Below are positions 22,537 through 33,909 of a DNA stretch of 64,000 nucleotides, one piece after another (the first letter of the stretch is position 1; every line of letters begins with the position of its first letter). The notes under the pieces are model-generated. The model was not told the DNA's origin, did no database searches, and worked only from the letters and a program-made list of their open reading frames with translations. Made by a program: the position numbers and the translations under genes. The DNA is from Cyclaneusma minus (lineage: Eukaryota > Ascomycota > Leotiomycetes > Marthamycetales > Marthamycetaceae). The stretch lies in the NCBI GenBank assembly GCA_037179335.1, contig JAKZHN010000045.1, forward strand, positions 1 through 64,000, written 5' to 3'.

Positions 22537-24656
22537 ATGAAGAACTTGAACGGCTTAATCGTCGATGCCTACACTTCATGGCTTAGCGACGCTGTGAGCT
22601 GTTGTACCCCACTGTTCCGAGAAGAGGATGCTGAGCATCCCGAATACCCATCTTCCCGCCGTACGTTTCTCGACTTTCTAACTTTTCGATCAACATTCTA
22701 AGAATACTAGATTATGAGAAGGAGATGACAGCGGTCCACGACCAACAGCCACAACTCGTGCCTCCCCCTCGTCTGGAGGCACCAACCGAGCGTACTTCGA
22801 CCTCACGAACACGAGAACTAGTGGCCAGGGGCCAGAAGTACGCCTCCCGCGCAGCGAGTCGTGGGCGCTTCACTGCGAGAAGAAGACTTAATGCCTACAA
22901 TCCATACAGTTTCCCCCGCGGCCGGCCGCGAGAAATGTGTATCGGAGCCCCCACCGATTTCCGCCATGTGAATACCTCCTCTCCATTACCGCCAGTGCGG
23001 CGCACCGGATTCAGGCCCCTTGAACTCAGTATATACTGCCCGGATAACCGGCTTTCACCTATCCTTCCCTATCTTGGTCTCGACGAGCAACAGCCTTTAT
23101 TGAAAGTTCCAGCTCCGGCTCTTACGCACGCCAGAAGCGACACCGCATTATCAAATTTTACGATCCCGAGGAAGCCGCTTCATTATCACAACTCGGCGCT
23201 TGGTCGGCTGGAAAGACCGGAAAGACCGAGCGTGGATGAAGACGAGGGTATAACTCCGTCATCTGCGAGCTCGGAATGGGTGATGCAACCTCTCCGGCCG
23301 CGACCCAACGTTTCGGCCTCAACAAGCACCCAGCAGCTCATTGCCGATCTGGAGAAGGAGTTGCCAAAACTTCCACCTTTAGCACGGCTGAAGACTGACG
23401 TTGATTCATCCCGGACTCTCCGACGACGTGGTGACGAGCAGATCGAGCGGATTGCGAGTGCTCTGAACGAGAAGATTGAGATAGAGAGACGAATTCAGGA
23501 TTATGACAGTGTGATCGAGGAACGACGGAGTATCTACTTGAGCAGTCGGCCATCCAGTGTATACACACGAAACACCTTTGAGGGTACATTAACTCCCCAG
23601 CCCACTGAATACATCCTTTCGGACTTGGACATACAAGTACTTTACCATAACTAACACGAATAAACCACAGAACCACTACCCTCCGTCCCAACATCACTAC
23701 TTCCCACTCCTTCTCCACCTTCAAAACCTCTCCTCACTACAACTTCCTCCGCTCCCTCAATCCCCTTCTTCCTCCCCGTCCGCCCACCCACCTCCGGCCC
23801 CAGCATCACCAATCCTCTCCTCCCAATAACCCGCCCCTCCAACCCCACCCGCTCCCACACAGCCCCTCCCCGCCCCACCGTCCACATCCCCATCCGCTCC
23901 CGCCCCTTTCACGAGCTCCAAGCCTCCGCCATTGCCAGCAGCTCGCCTCTCAACACGCGCAATCCCTCTTTCTCTTCCGCCAAATCCTCGCATTCTCACT
24001 TTCGCTCCCATTCTACCAAGCAGCAAATACAAATACCTCAACACCAAGAGCAAGCCACTCCGTCACCAGAAGACCACTCCCCAATTCCCCCGCCTCCATT
24101 ACCATTAGTCCTCACAAAAGACAGACCGCCCCTGCGCAAAAAGAAATCTTTCAGCCGTGTCTCAAGCTGGCTGTATGGCGATAAATCTGCTAGAGGTCGA
24201 GGTATGAGTCTAGACAGCGTGACGAATGATCCGAAACCTGTCACAGCGAAGGAAGGGTTTTATATGTGTGTTGATCCTGCGGCCATTGCGCTTGCTGCAT
24301 CGCAGAACCAGAATATGCATCATGCGAGGATGAGCGAAGATGCTGTTAGCAGTAACTACAGTGAGGTTGAGGAGGGTGAGGGAATTGGGGGAAGATGGGA
24401 GGGAGATAACTGGGCGGAGGAAACGGCAGGCACAGCACCGACGCTGACGAGTGCGTGGACGCCGGAGAGCTCACCGACGCCGGGTAGGGGGACGGGTGGG
24501 GAGGGGGTGAGGATGACCTTTGGGGAGAGGGTTAGAGCGATGAGTATGGATGAGGTGTTTGGGTGCGAGGGTATGGAAGAAGAGGGTGAGATAGGTAGGT
24601 GGAGGGGGGACGAGATTAAGAAGATGAGGTTGAGTCGTGTGGGGGTTGCTTTTTAA
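22537..24656 (+). CDS. Low-complexity Ser/Pro/Arg-rich protein, unknown function
   Basis: Three exons (22537-22660, 22711-23583, 23671-24656) give 660 residues in one frame. The first exon encodes MKNLNGLIVDAYTSWLSDAV, an amphipathic start; the intron that follows has a GTACGT donor and an ACTAG end. The middle has an Arg-rich patch (residues ~80-105) and a predicted coiled coil with EQIERIASALNEKIEIERR. The third exon is Pro/Ser-rich, then has a basic motif, KKKSFSRVSSWLYGDKSARG, and an acidic tail with Gly-rich stretches. I recognise no catalytic domain. The composition suggests a scaffold or cortical protein in filamentous fungi, but this is a guess. The upstream 21219-22536 stretch has no gene and probably holds the two divergent promoters. 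Confidence 0.75.
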
Positions 24657-25052
24657 TGTTTTTGCTTATGGAAATAGGAGGAGGAGCGATGTGTAATGGG
24701 CTGTTGTGGTCGCAGATGGTATTGGAAAGAGGAACGATGACCGGAGAGCGGCAACTTTCGTCTCTGGTTGTAAAAAGCAGAGAAGATGGCAAGAAGTCTC
24801 TGGATTGCTTTGGGACGTGGTTCTCTATGGCTCTTGTGGTTCTCTGGTTCTGGAGGGAATCGGTCTTGGGGCAAATTGGATCTGGAGGTAATTTGTCTTG
24901 GTCTCTACTTTGAGCCGGGTGGCTTCGTTCCAAGGTTGGGAAGGAATTTGGAAAAATGGGAAATGGACGGAGGGGGGCGATCCGCGCTGGAGAATCTGGT
25001 TATGGACACGGGAATTGGGATTGGGATTGATACCAGAGCTGTTCCCTGCGAT

Positions 25053-25074
25053 GGTACCTAGGTACCTAGGTACC
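25053..25074. repeat. 22-bp perfect palindrome of GGTACCTA units
   Basis: The unit GGTACCTA is repeated to give a perfect 22-bp palindrome. Half-units of the same sequence recur nearby (about 17336, 18385, 18485). The wider region 24657-28132 is gene-poor: many short open frames, none with protein-like composition or matching splice signals. Confidence 0.7.
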
Positions 25075-27734
25075 TTCAGGGAATTGGCCGTGTCCTTTGA
25101 TCTTTGGAACCCCGCAAGCGCGGTTGAGTCCATTACTCACTGCGGGCAAAAAGGCGGAATCGTACATGTCGAAGTAATACTCATAATGTTCATCCGAAGG
25201 CTCGCATGTTGCTACCTAATAGTTAGGGGGCGTTCTTGATGCATACATGATCGAATTGCACATGTGACGGTGATAGCAGAGCCGCAAGAAAGCCTGACGC
25301 CCCGAAACCATGGAGCGGGAAAGTTGAAATGGCCGAATCGCCGCTTGTCTTTCGTAAGTTCCGGTGGAGTTGAAGAAGTCTGATCATCAGAATCCTGTGC
25401 ATGGTCAAGTCATTATGCGGGTATAGTAGAATTCACTTATATGCTCGCAAGTCCACAACTCCGCCGCCCTGGTTCGCAGGTACCCACCCTCGGGGGGCCA
25501 TAGCCACTCTGCCCCCGTACATATTGAGGTCGCGTGGCTCCCTTGCAGTCTGGATCTTTCAGCAGCAATCTTTAATTCAGCCCTATGGCGAGCCTTTTGG
25601 GGGCCGGACGGGAATAATGGCGGATCTGACTTGCGTGAACGAGCGTATGTGACATATTGTACAAGATAGTGTAAAAATAGACTAGAAGAAGCGTGGAGTG
25701 GTGGAATTGGGGCCAGGGTGTTTCTTCAACTGTAGCCGTTCGTATCCGATGCAATTAATATGGAGAGCTGGTTTCTAGACTTCTGATGTAATTGTACCTG
25801 AGTATTGCCAGAGTGAGGCGCAAGTTGACAATTTCGAGCGTGATACAGCAGGATCGTGACGGGTGGGAGGAGCTGTGTCGCGGTTCAGGAACGAAGCATT
25901 TTCGAGTAGTCGTTGTCCTGGCGCAGAGTTTTATGCGCGTTATGCACATTTTGTGTTCATAGTTAGTACCGAAGCCACGGAGCCGGGCAATTAAGGTCCT
26001 GGCGCCTTTTATGATCCGCGACTGATCTTCACCCACACATTGACATTGTTTTTCTCCGCATCTCGCAAGCCTCTTACAACGATTGCTTGTTCCGCTCCGG
26101 CAATACTCTACGTTTCATGGTGCAGCGGCGCCCAGTGTCACGGCTTCCCCGATGCAGGTCCGCCAGCTCCCTGACTTGCGGCTGGAATGCTAAAAACGGC
26201 CTCTGCAGACCCCAAACAGGCCATGCCCGCGAAGAGAGGCTGGCTGACACGCCGCGAGCCCACGCGCAGAGCGGTCCATGATACAGCCCTGGCAAAGGTG
26301 TTTGGCCTTGGAGATTGCTTGATCGACTTTCCTTTTCCCAGACCCTAGCGTTGTGCCGTTTCTGCCTTCCGACTGGCCCAGCAGCATCTGTTCTTCGGAA
26401 GATGGTGCTGGGAGTGCGTCTGGGGCGACGTTGAGGCGGCTGCGCAATTGAGAACATATGCTGCCTGGCAACAGGACCGTTTGATGGAGGAATATCGCCC
26501 GCTCTTACGCCAACTGCCGTCCTTCCTTCTCCGCCATGGCTGGGAAGCACACCCGGCCGGCCACTCATGCTGCATGATCGCAACTTCAGCACTCCTGTTG
26601 GTGCGCAGCATCGTCCCCCTTTTGCTTGAAGGAGCCTTTGTCACTTGCTCATGTGCCCTTCCCGCACTTCATTTGTTGCTAGGCTTCCGTGTTCAACTCC
26701 TTTCTGCACTGCTCTCAGCGTGCCGTCTCTGACGAGTCGTTTCCCGAGATGTTCCGTTTCGTAACTGGGTGTCCAACCAGCTCTCCACGAGAGTCTGATG
26801 CTGTCAAGTTGGCCGTCAAGCAGCTGGCCGTCTGCACCATCTTACCTACCAACGTGGCTCTTGCATCGCTACAGCATCGGCGTCTGCTACATCCCCAATC
26901 GTGCCGCATCGAACACACATGTCTCGCCTCCACGTTACACCCTGTCTATTGGCTTTCCGACCTTCTTCTCATCCCTCTCATACATGTATCTCTCAATGCC
27001 CTGGCAGGAAGCAAGTCCGTGCCTTAGGGCGTTGTTCGTCATCGGGGTCTCCTAGTCCGATGCCCTGGCATGTACATACTCGGAGACACAGAAACATGGA
27101 TGCAGGGAACAACATCCCTGTGCGCTTCAGCCTTGTGGGTTGCGCCGCCTGAGAGGTAGGGGTCAGATCACGGAGGGCTCTATGGCTGTGCTAGCCCTTT
27201 ACTAGGGGCGCAAATGCTAGCGCTTCACATGGGGTACTTCCCATTCCCGCCAGCGAGTATCTTGTCTGCCGCTATCCTAGCAGATGTACTTAGACAGTAC
27301 CCGGCTTGCTTTTTTTGGACGTCAAGCCGAACTGGGAGGTTGCTGGCTCTTGCTTTTGGCCCTTGCAAGCAAGTTGGGCGTACGTGAGGAGTAGTGATAA
27401 GCAGCTGTGGCGGGGAATGGGACGGGCTGTGAGGGCAGTGAGGCTACGGAAGACCCCTGGTAGGTGATCAAGAGGCCAGAGTGGGTGTGACGGAGCCGGG
27501 TTTTATTGACGCTTTGATGGTGGGTGATATTGTGAGTCAAGTCCAACCTAGCTCAGGTTGACTTGTGATTATTCAGGCCCAAGCTATTTCTGCCTTTTCT
27601 TGCGGCACAGTGGGTACAAGCCGTACGAGAATACTGTACGAAGACATCTTGACATTTCTAACATGGTGGAAGGTATTGTTGGTTCATCGTAACAAGATGT
27701 CGAATGGGAGAGGTAGGTTCATCCCGGAAGATGG

Positions 27735-27741
27735 TATATAA
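27735..27741 (+). promoter_or_regulatory. Putative TATA box of the terpene cyclase gene
   Basis: TATATAA lies about 390 bp before the cyclase ATG and is followed by a long CT-rich leader, as is common in strongly regulated fungal genes. No experimental start site is implied. Confidence 0.4.
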
Positions 27742-28132
27742 CGGCTTCATGCCATCTTCCATCCCCAGCTTTTCATCTGTATCACGAACTACTCAGCATT
27801 CCTACTTTCCTCTAGTGTTTTCATCTGAACTTCCAAGCCAGCTTGCTTTCGTCGTGAATCCTCCTCTACTGAGCTGTCATTGACCTCCACCTGCGCTCGA
27901 CCAATCCTACCCAAGCTCCAACGCCATCTGGCCGCCCGTTGCGCTATCTTCCCGCTTGTTTCTGATTCACTCCCGCCCGAACACCATCTGGCGCTCTCTT
28001 CCCGTTTTCCGTTGTCCGGCCTACAAACTGTGGTCCTTGATTCTTCCTGCCATCGCTGATTCTCCCTGCCGCCCTTGATCCAAGCTGTCTTCTACATCTA
28101 CCTCATACAATCGTGGTTTTCGGGACACGATT

Positions 28133-29692
28133 ATGGAGAACTCTATCCCGATTAGCAACATCTCCTTTGAACATCAACCGGTTGTGATTCTGGAGCCAGA
28201 AACCCTCAGACTTCCAGACGTCTTCGTATCATGGAACGCCACTCCCCCATCCTTCAACAAAGATTACTCTGTGATGAAACATGAAACAGAGAGATGGTTC
28301 CAAGAGTCAGTATTGTTCAGTCATGTCTTGATTTCCTCTGATAATAGAGATTCGGACGAGAGTCGCCATGGCAGTCCAGGGAGAGCTAACACATCCACTA
28401 GGTACTGCACAAACAAGAAGCTGCGCGCGAAATATCTAGCAGCCGACTTCCCCTATTTCACAGCCACTTGGACGGCGGGGTCACCCCTCGAGAAATTCCA
28501 AGCATGCTGCGAGTGGGTTGACTTCATCTTTGTTTTCGACGACCTCCTGGATGAAGGCGGCTTCAAGTCCCCGGCCGAGCTCGCCGCGGCGAAAGCTGAA
28601 GTCGACGGCGTCATTTCTCTCATGTCATCGTCGCCAATTCCCTATTCCCCCACCGAGAAGCCGCTCCGCGCCGCCTTCGAGTCCGTCTGGCAACGAATCT
28701 CCTCCGCGTCATCCCTGGCTACACAAGAGCGGTTCCGCCAGTCTATGACCGCATACCTAACCCAAGTTCTCGACCAAATGTCGAGCGAGTCCCTCGAAGA
28801 TATCGACAGCATCTCCTCCTTCGTCGGCCACCACCGCGACTCCGTATGCATGTTCCCCGTTATGGCACTCATCGAATATGCCCTCGACCTCCACATCCCC
28901 GAGCACGTCTTCGCCGATCCCGCATTTATACGTTTACGGGAAATCGCCACTGAGATCGCACTGCTAGCGAACGACATTTACAGCTTCCCGAAAGAGTGCG
29001 TGTCTGGTGATCCGCACAACATCGTCAAGATCCTGCTCGCCAAACCGTATCTTCCAAGCTCTCTACCGAAACCCGTCGCTTCTACCGTCATGTCCGCAGC
29101 ATTGTTCCCCAAGATGGAGATGGATTGGAAGATGCGCCGGTCTTCGAGCCCAAGCTCGAGGACATCGTCGTTCTCGTCCGAGGCGAGCTACTCAAGCATC
29201 AGTTCCGCATCCTCGCTCGCCTCGTTCGCAGATTCCGTATCCTCTGCGAACGTCAGAATTGCCGACGATTCCTGCGCACATATACGCTCGCCATCGCTAT
29301 CCGCCTCGCTTTCGCCCAAAGTCGCCCCCAGCTCGTTTGACGAATGCGCCATCACCTCCGCCCCGCCCTCGCCCGCCATGCTCCCTTGTGCTTTACCGAA
29401 AACCACCATATCCATCCTACCTTCTGTGTCTGAACAACAAGCGGCTCTGGATGCCGTCGGCAAAGCCATCCAGCAGAGATATAGGGAGTGGTATCGTGTC
29501 ATGGCGGAACTGTCAATGTGGGATGAGCGGACGGATAAGGAGGTGGGAAAATATTTGGAGGGAGTGCAGGACTTGGTTAGGGGGAGTATGAGTTGGTGTT
29601 TCGTGATGCCAAGATACTTCAAGAAGCCCGAGGAAGTGAGAGTCACTGGAAGGATTCCAGGGATTGTGATGCCTTGGGAAGTTGAGGTTTGA
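28133..29692 (+). CDS. Class I terpene cyclase with Ser-rich insert
   Basis: Two exons (28133-28305 and 28402-29692) give 487 residues. The 96-bp intron (GTCAGT donor, CTAAC branch, ACTAG end) is a multiple of three, so the frame stays open if it is ignored. Motifs of metal-dependent terpene cyclases are present: the Asp-rich DDLLDE near residue 110-115 (Mg-diphosphate binding), the NSE-type triad NDIYSFPKE near 250, and a C-terminal RYF near 465. They act on farnesyl- or similar diphosphate in the cytosol; the product cannot be predicted. A stretch of about 110 residues between the NSE motif and the last helices is almost wholly Ser/Ala (SSFSSEASYSSISSASSLAS) and makes the protein longer than usual relatives (about 320-400). 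No P450 or transporter lies next to it. Confidence 0.88.
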   Translation: MENSIPISNISFEHQPVVILEPETLRLPDVFVSWNATPPSFNKDYSVMKHETERWFQESVLFSHVLISSDNRDSDESRHGSPGRANTSTRYCTNKKLRAKYLAADFPYFTATWTAGSPLEKFQACCEWVDFIFVFDDLLDEGGFKSPAELAAAKAEVDGVISLMSSSPIPYSPTEKPLRAAFESVWQRISSASSLATQERFRQSMTAYLTQVLDQMSSESLEDIDSISSFVGHHRDSVCMFPVMALIEYALDLHIPEHVFADPAFIRLREIATEIALLANDIYSFPKECVSGDPHNIVKILLAKPYLPSSLPKPVASTVMSAALFPKMEMDWKMRRSSSPSSRTSSFSSEASYSSISSASSLASFADSVSSANVRIADDSCAHIRSPSLSASLSPKVAPSSFDECAITSAPPSPAMLPCALPKTTISILPSVSEQQAALDAVGKAIQQRYREWYRVMAELSMWDERTDKEVGKYLEGVQDLVRGSMSWCFVMPRYFKKPEEVRVTGRIPGIVMPWEVEV

Positions 29693-31722
29693 GCAGCTCG
29701 TGGAGTGGGACGTGGGACAACGGCATTGGGTTAATGGTGCGGAAATGTCAGGCTGGAACCTTGACGTTTGTGACGGATTTCATATGTACGCGTTTCCGTA
29801 TACTTGGGCTGGCTTTTTCTTCTCTACCGGGGACTACGGGAGGTTTGTTCTGACAAATTATGGATTGGCAAATACCGGCTCGAATGACCTGGGTTCTTGG
29901 GAGGACCTTTTTTTTTGGATTCCAGCAAGCAAGCAATGGTTTTCGGATACCACCTATATAGAACAGGCTCGGGGCTTGGTTACTGTGGGACAATGGTGTT
30001 CTGGCGCATTGAGGAGAACTTTTTGATTTTCTCAGCGCTGGTTGGCTACTCTGTATACACAAAAGACTTGGAAATGTTCATTAACTACGAATTCATTCCC
30101 GCAAGTTCCCACTTCCCATTGATTTCTTGCTTGCATGTCGTCTTATCCTGCTTCATCTAGAGGCTAGAATGTTAGTACATAGGTGCATAGCTGCCCAGCA
30201 GCCACCCAACAGCCAGCCAGCGTCGTCTTTCCCTGCTTCTCGGCATTTCCGCAAGAGTCAAGCAATCTCATGCGAGGCTATCTCCGCGTGCACCTTAGCA
30301 TCGCGGCCCAACTCTGTCTCACAAAGCCCAAAACAGGCTTATTCGCATGTGGCCCAGCGGTCAAGCAACCACCAGTTCCACAGAAGCACTCTGTTAGAAT
30401 CGATGAACTATCGGAAAACCCGGGAATTCGGATGAAACTGTTGGATTTAGATTGGGGGATGTGCGGCCGGGGTGGTGGATGTGAGATCCTGTATGTGCAT
30501 GCGTGGGCCACATAGATTCTGTAGGTATCACGGAAATGCACAGGGGCTTCTGTGACACGAGGCGGGGAGGGTATGGGAATGCTGACGTGCGTGGAACATG
30601 GCCGAGCCAATATCTCAGACACGAGGACCTCATCGCGGCTTGCGTATTTGCTGCACGCAGCCGTATATTGGATCGAGATCTCGGACGGAGTGCAGACGGC
30701 AGATCAGCGTTGGGATGGCGACTGTTAGTCGGATTTGGAATGACCAGGTCGTGTGCCACGAGTACCTAGTCCACGATGAGGCGAGACTCCTCCGTCTTTT
30801 GTTTTGTTGTTTCGGTGCTTTCGACGTTTTTGGGGGTGGGGGAATGTTTTGCTACTTGCTTTTTCCTTGGCCCTTGCAAGCTATTGCGATTGCATTTCTT
30901 GCTGGTTCCTCGACGAAGTCATCGTCATCTTGCATTCATAGCAGCCAAGATCCGATCCCAGGGGCAGTGGATGCATGATAAACTTGACTTCGCGTTGTGA
31001 GCGCGTTCTTGGAATGACACGACGCTGCTCGTGCAGTTCTGGACTCTGGCGATTCTGGTAATGCATTACCTCAACGCTACCTTAGCCGATGCAACATGAC
31101 TGCATATACCGACCTGTATCTCGCCCTCTGCTTCGTAGACAGGAAGCTAAAGTCAGGAGCTTTGCCTCGGAGCAAATGACAATCGGGTACCAGACATCTT
31201 TTCTATCACTTCCATTTCCCCGCCATCAATTCAAGCTTTTGACGAGTCGGTGGTGTTTTAAGGGGGAATATGTATGACCCACGTGCAGGACATGTGCCTA
31301 GCGGCTACTTGATTCAGAGAACACCCCTACAAGATCTTAGATCTACGGGCACTTGCCTAGCTTGCGTAGCATGTTTCCTTGCCATCTTGCCATCTTGCAT
31401 CATCGCAGGCAACCACGCGCTACCAGAGCGTGCGCTTTCCTGGAGAGGAAGAAGCCCCTTCTGGAACTGCCAAACGGCCCCTTCCTAAACCCATTGGGAT
31501 CTAATTCAATGACAACTACATTGAACTGCTAAACGCCGAAACTTCCTTCGTCATACCCCACGTGATTGCTTCCATATTGACAGACGTCGAGCGCAGCAAA
31601 GGCTCCGGCTCTGACTTATAATCTCAAGCCTTCCCCGCCGAAGCACTTTTCTTTCCCCACCGACAAACACCTTCAACTCCGCCACTTCACACAGCAACCT
31701 CCTTACAAAACTCTTCCTCAAG
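29693..31722. other. Gene-poor 2-kb spacer
   Basis: The frames here lack coding composition, and no RNA gene or repeat stands out apart from short CAGCCA-rich runs near 30190. Stress-element-like CCCCT/AGGGG motifs occur near 31260 and 31325 ahead of the next gene. Confidence 0.5.
31615..31622 (+). promoter_or_regulatory. Putative TATA box
   Basis: CTTATAAT lies about 105 bp before the ATG of the small hydrophilic protein gene, followed by a CT-rich leader. Confidence 0.4.
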
Positions 31723-32361
31723 ATGTCTGACTACAAGCCCACCGGTACGAATCCCTTCTCGGCTACTTGGCAATCTCCTAGGACACTGGCTGACAAGACC
31801 CAAAGAGCACGACGGCCTCAAGCAAGACGGTACTCCTGACAAGCGTGTTGGCACTGGCGGTATGGTTGGCCCTTATCCCGATACCAGTCTCATTAGCGAC
31901 CTTACCCCCGAAGCCATCTCCTCCCGTCAGCCATCCCCATCTACCCATGCCATCCACCCATGCCCTCCACTTCACTTAACCATCACCCTTCCACGCCTCC
32001 CAGACTTCACACCCACACACCCACACACACACTAATAACGCTCCCAGAATTCGCCCATGGGAAGGTCGACCCACACGAGGCTGGCAAGCAAGGTGGCAAG
32101 ACCACCGGTATGTCCAAAGGTCCAACTGGAGTTGTTGGCGACTCTCTCGCTACCGGTCAATATGAAGCCGCTGAGCCCGCTGACGAAGATGACATGGAAT
32201 CAGGCGATTCAGGTACTTCTGAGACTTACGTGCCTCCTTCTGCCGCTGGAGATGATGTCTCTACTGGTACGTCGGAGGCTACTGGTGGTGACTACAAGCC
32301 TACTGAGCATGGCGGTATGAGGAAGGATGGTCAGCCTGATGGACGCGTGAAGGGAAACTAG
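31723..32361 (+). CDS. Small hydrophilic KGG-like stress-type protein
   Basis: Three exons (31723-31744, 31806-31859, 32048-32361) give 129 residues rich in Gly, Lys, Asp and Thr, with no hydrophobic core. The N-terminus reads MSDYKPTEHDGLKQDGTPDK, followed by EFAHGKVDPHEAGKQGGKT. The AGKQGGK element resembles the KGG repeat of bacterial and fungal stress proteins. The C-terminus repeats the N-terminal motif (DYKPTEHGGMRKDGQPDGRV), so the protein begins and ends with the same block. Intron 2 (188 bp) carries a CA-rich run and partly open sequence, so alternative splicing is possible. Such proteins are typically desiccation- or stationary-phase-induced; that role is inferred from composition. 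Confidence 0.75.
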
Positions 32362-32810
32362 AGATGGTGTTGGTGGATGCTAGGTGGCGAGATGGTAGAT
32401 GTATTGAGGATGTGGTGATGGGAGTGGGATCTGTCTGAATGACATGAGAAAGAGATGCGAAAATGAAACCAATCGCCCTTTCTACCCATTGACTACTTTT
32501 TGTTGCTCATCTGTTGTGTACCTATGAAGTGACAAAGTGACAAGAAAGTGATGTCTTGAACCCGTTTATGTAAATTGTGATGGCACCCCAAAGGATAAGA
32601 GTGGTGTATAGACAGGGTACTAGGGTTTGAAGATATCTATATCGAGTAGTGGGGGGCAGTAGCAGTCGCTGCACTTTTGTCGCGATGTTTCGGCGCCATC
32701 GAAGGCGGAATTCGGTGCCCAGTCTAGCTCCAGAGTCTTTCCAAATGCTGCACAGAGTCGTACGTGGTACCTATATATGTTGCAATAGCCAACAGCTTTC
32801 GTCTCAGCAG

Positions 32811-32940
32811 GCGGAGTGGCGCAATTGGTGAAGTCTCCTAAGCTAGTCAATTGCGCCGTTCTTAGCTCCAATCAACCTCTGATTCACAGCGTCCGTTTGT
32901 TCTTGTTTTATTACAAGGGTTCGAGTTCCGGGATTTCTTG
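32811..32940 (+). other. tRNA-like sequence with A and B boxes
   Basis: GTGGCGCAATTGG resembles a tRNA A box, and GGTTCGAGTTCC about 105 bases later resembles a B box; a T-run that could stop RNA polymerase III follows at about 32945. The acceptor arms do not pair, so this is not a good tRNA. It may be a decayed tRNA or tRNA-derived SINE. The rest of 32362-33300 shows nothing. Confidence 0.35.
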
Positions 32941-33301
32941 CTTTGGCTTTTTCTTTTTGCCATTGAGGTGTTATCGTTTTATGGTTCCGAGTTTGGGCGC
33001 GTTCCATGGTTGAGAAATGGGAAAGGGGTAAGCGTCATAGCAGTGCCTCAGGGAGGGTGTTCAGTCATCCAGAATCGCTTGAGGTGAGCCTCCACTCTTA
33101 GAGGACTCGTTGCTACACCGTTGGAGGTTTCTTGATTCTTCCTGATAGTTGCAGTGTTCCTCCTGACGTTGGTCGAAATGGGAGGACACCAAGTCGCTAG
33201 AAGCCTAGAAACAAGCGAAATAAATGTGGATATTCCAGGTGTTTGGGAAAACCCCCGATCCAAGTGACTGGAACCAGCATCACATATTGTTGCAACATGT
33301 A

Positions 33302-33494
33302 CAGTCATGCGACAAAAGTCTGAACCCCCCTTTAATATTTAAGAATATTCGCAGTAATTGAAAATATCCCCAATAATTGGAAATTTCGCCAGTGATTGGA
33401 AATATTTTTAAATATTGTAAAGATTTCAATACATAGCTGACTACTGCCACACGTTTGAGACAGGAAGGGGGTTCAGACTTTTGTCGTCCCACTG
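33302..33494. mobile_element. Mimp-like inverted-repeat element, copy 1
   Basis: A 193-bp element flanked by TA on both sides. The right end read inward is CAGTGGGACGACAAAAGTCT and the left end is CAGTCATGCGACAAAAGTCT; the match continues into GAACCCCC. The interior has about four A/T-rich ~19-bp units (such as CAGTAATTGAAAATATCCC). Without coding capacity, it would need a Tc1/mariner (impala-type) transposase supplied elsewhere. Confidence 0.85.
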
Positions 33495-33909
33495 TACACT
33501 AAGACCGGCTAAGAGTTGAAAATTCGCGAGATGAAGTTTGGAGGAAATGAGTCAATTTCGAACAGCCGCGGCGTACTTGATTTCAAGCTATGTGAAACCT
33601 CAAACCTCCAATGATCCCAGCCCCGGGGATGGAAAGAGCCCATAGAAAGAGAAAGTAATCAATCGCACTCAACTCCCTGCGTTACTGCCCAGAAACAATC
33701 GCTAAGACGCTTACACACGCTAACAGAGACCGGAAAGACCGCAGAGAATGACGCAGCCCATGACCCCCTCTCCCACTCCCTAACCTAGTCCCCTCCCCAG
33801 AATGCCCCATATTTTCAGGAAACCCATAGTCAAAGACGCCATATACCAATCCCATCCCCAGAGAAGAGCCCTTGTGCTCAGGTTGACCTCTAAAACGCCA
33901 GAAATTTCA

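Noticed and set aside
26074..26592. 172-codon frame on the minus strand
   Set aside because: Overlaps several frames of similar size on both strands, has no recognised motif and an Arg/Ser/Gly composition typical of G/C-rich noncoding DNA.
24657..28132. Biosynthetic cluster upstream of the terpene cyclase
   Set aside because: No P450, oxidoreductase, transporter or regulator could be read within 3 kb on either side.
28310..28401. Alternative cyclase intron starting GTATTG
   Set aside because: Removing these 92 bases shifts the frame and gives a stop before the DDLLDE motif; the GTCAGT donor at 28306 keeps the frame.
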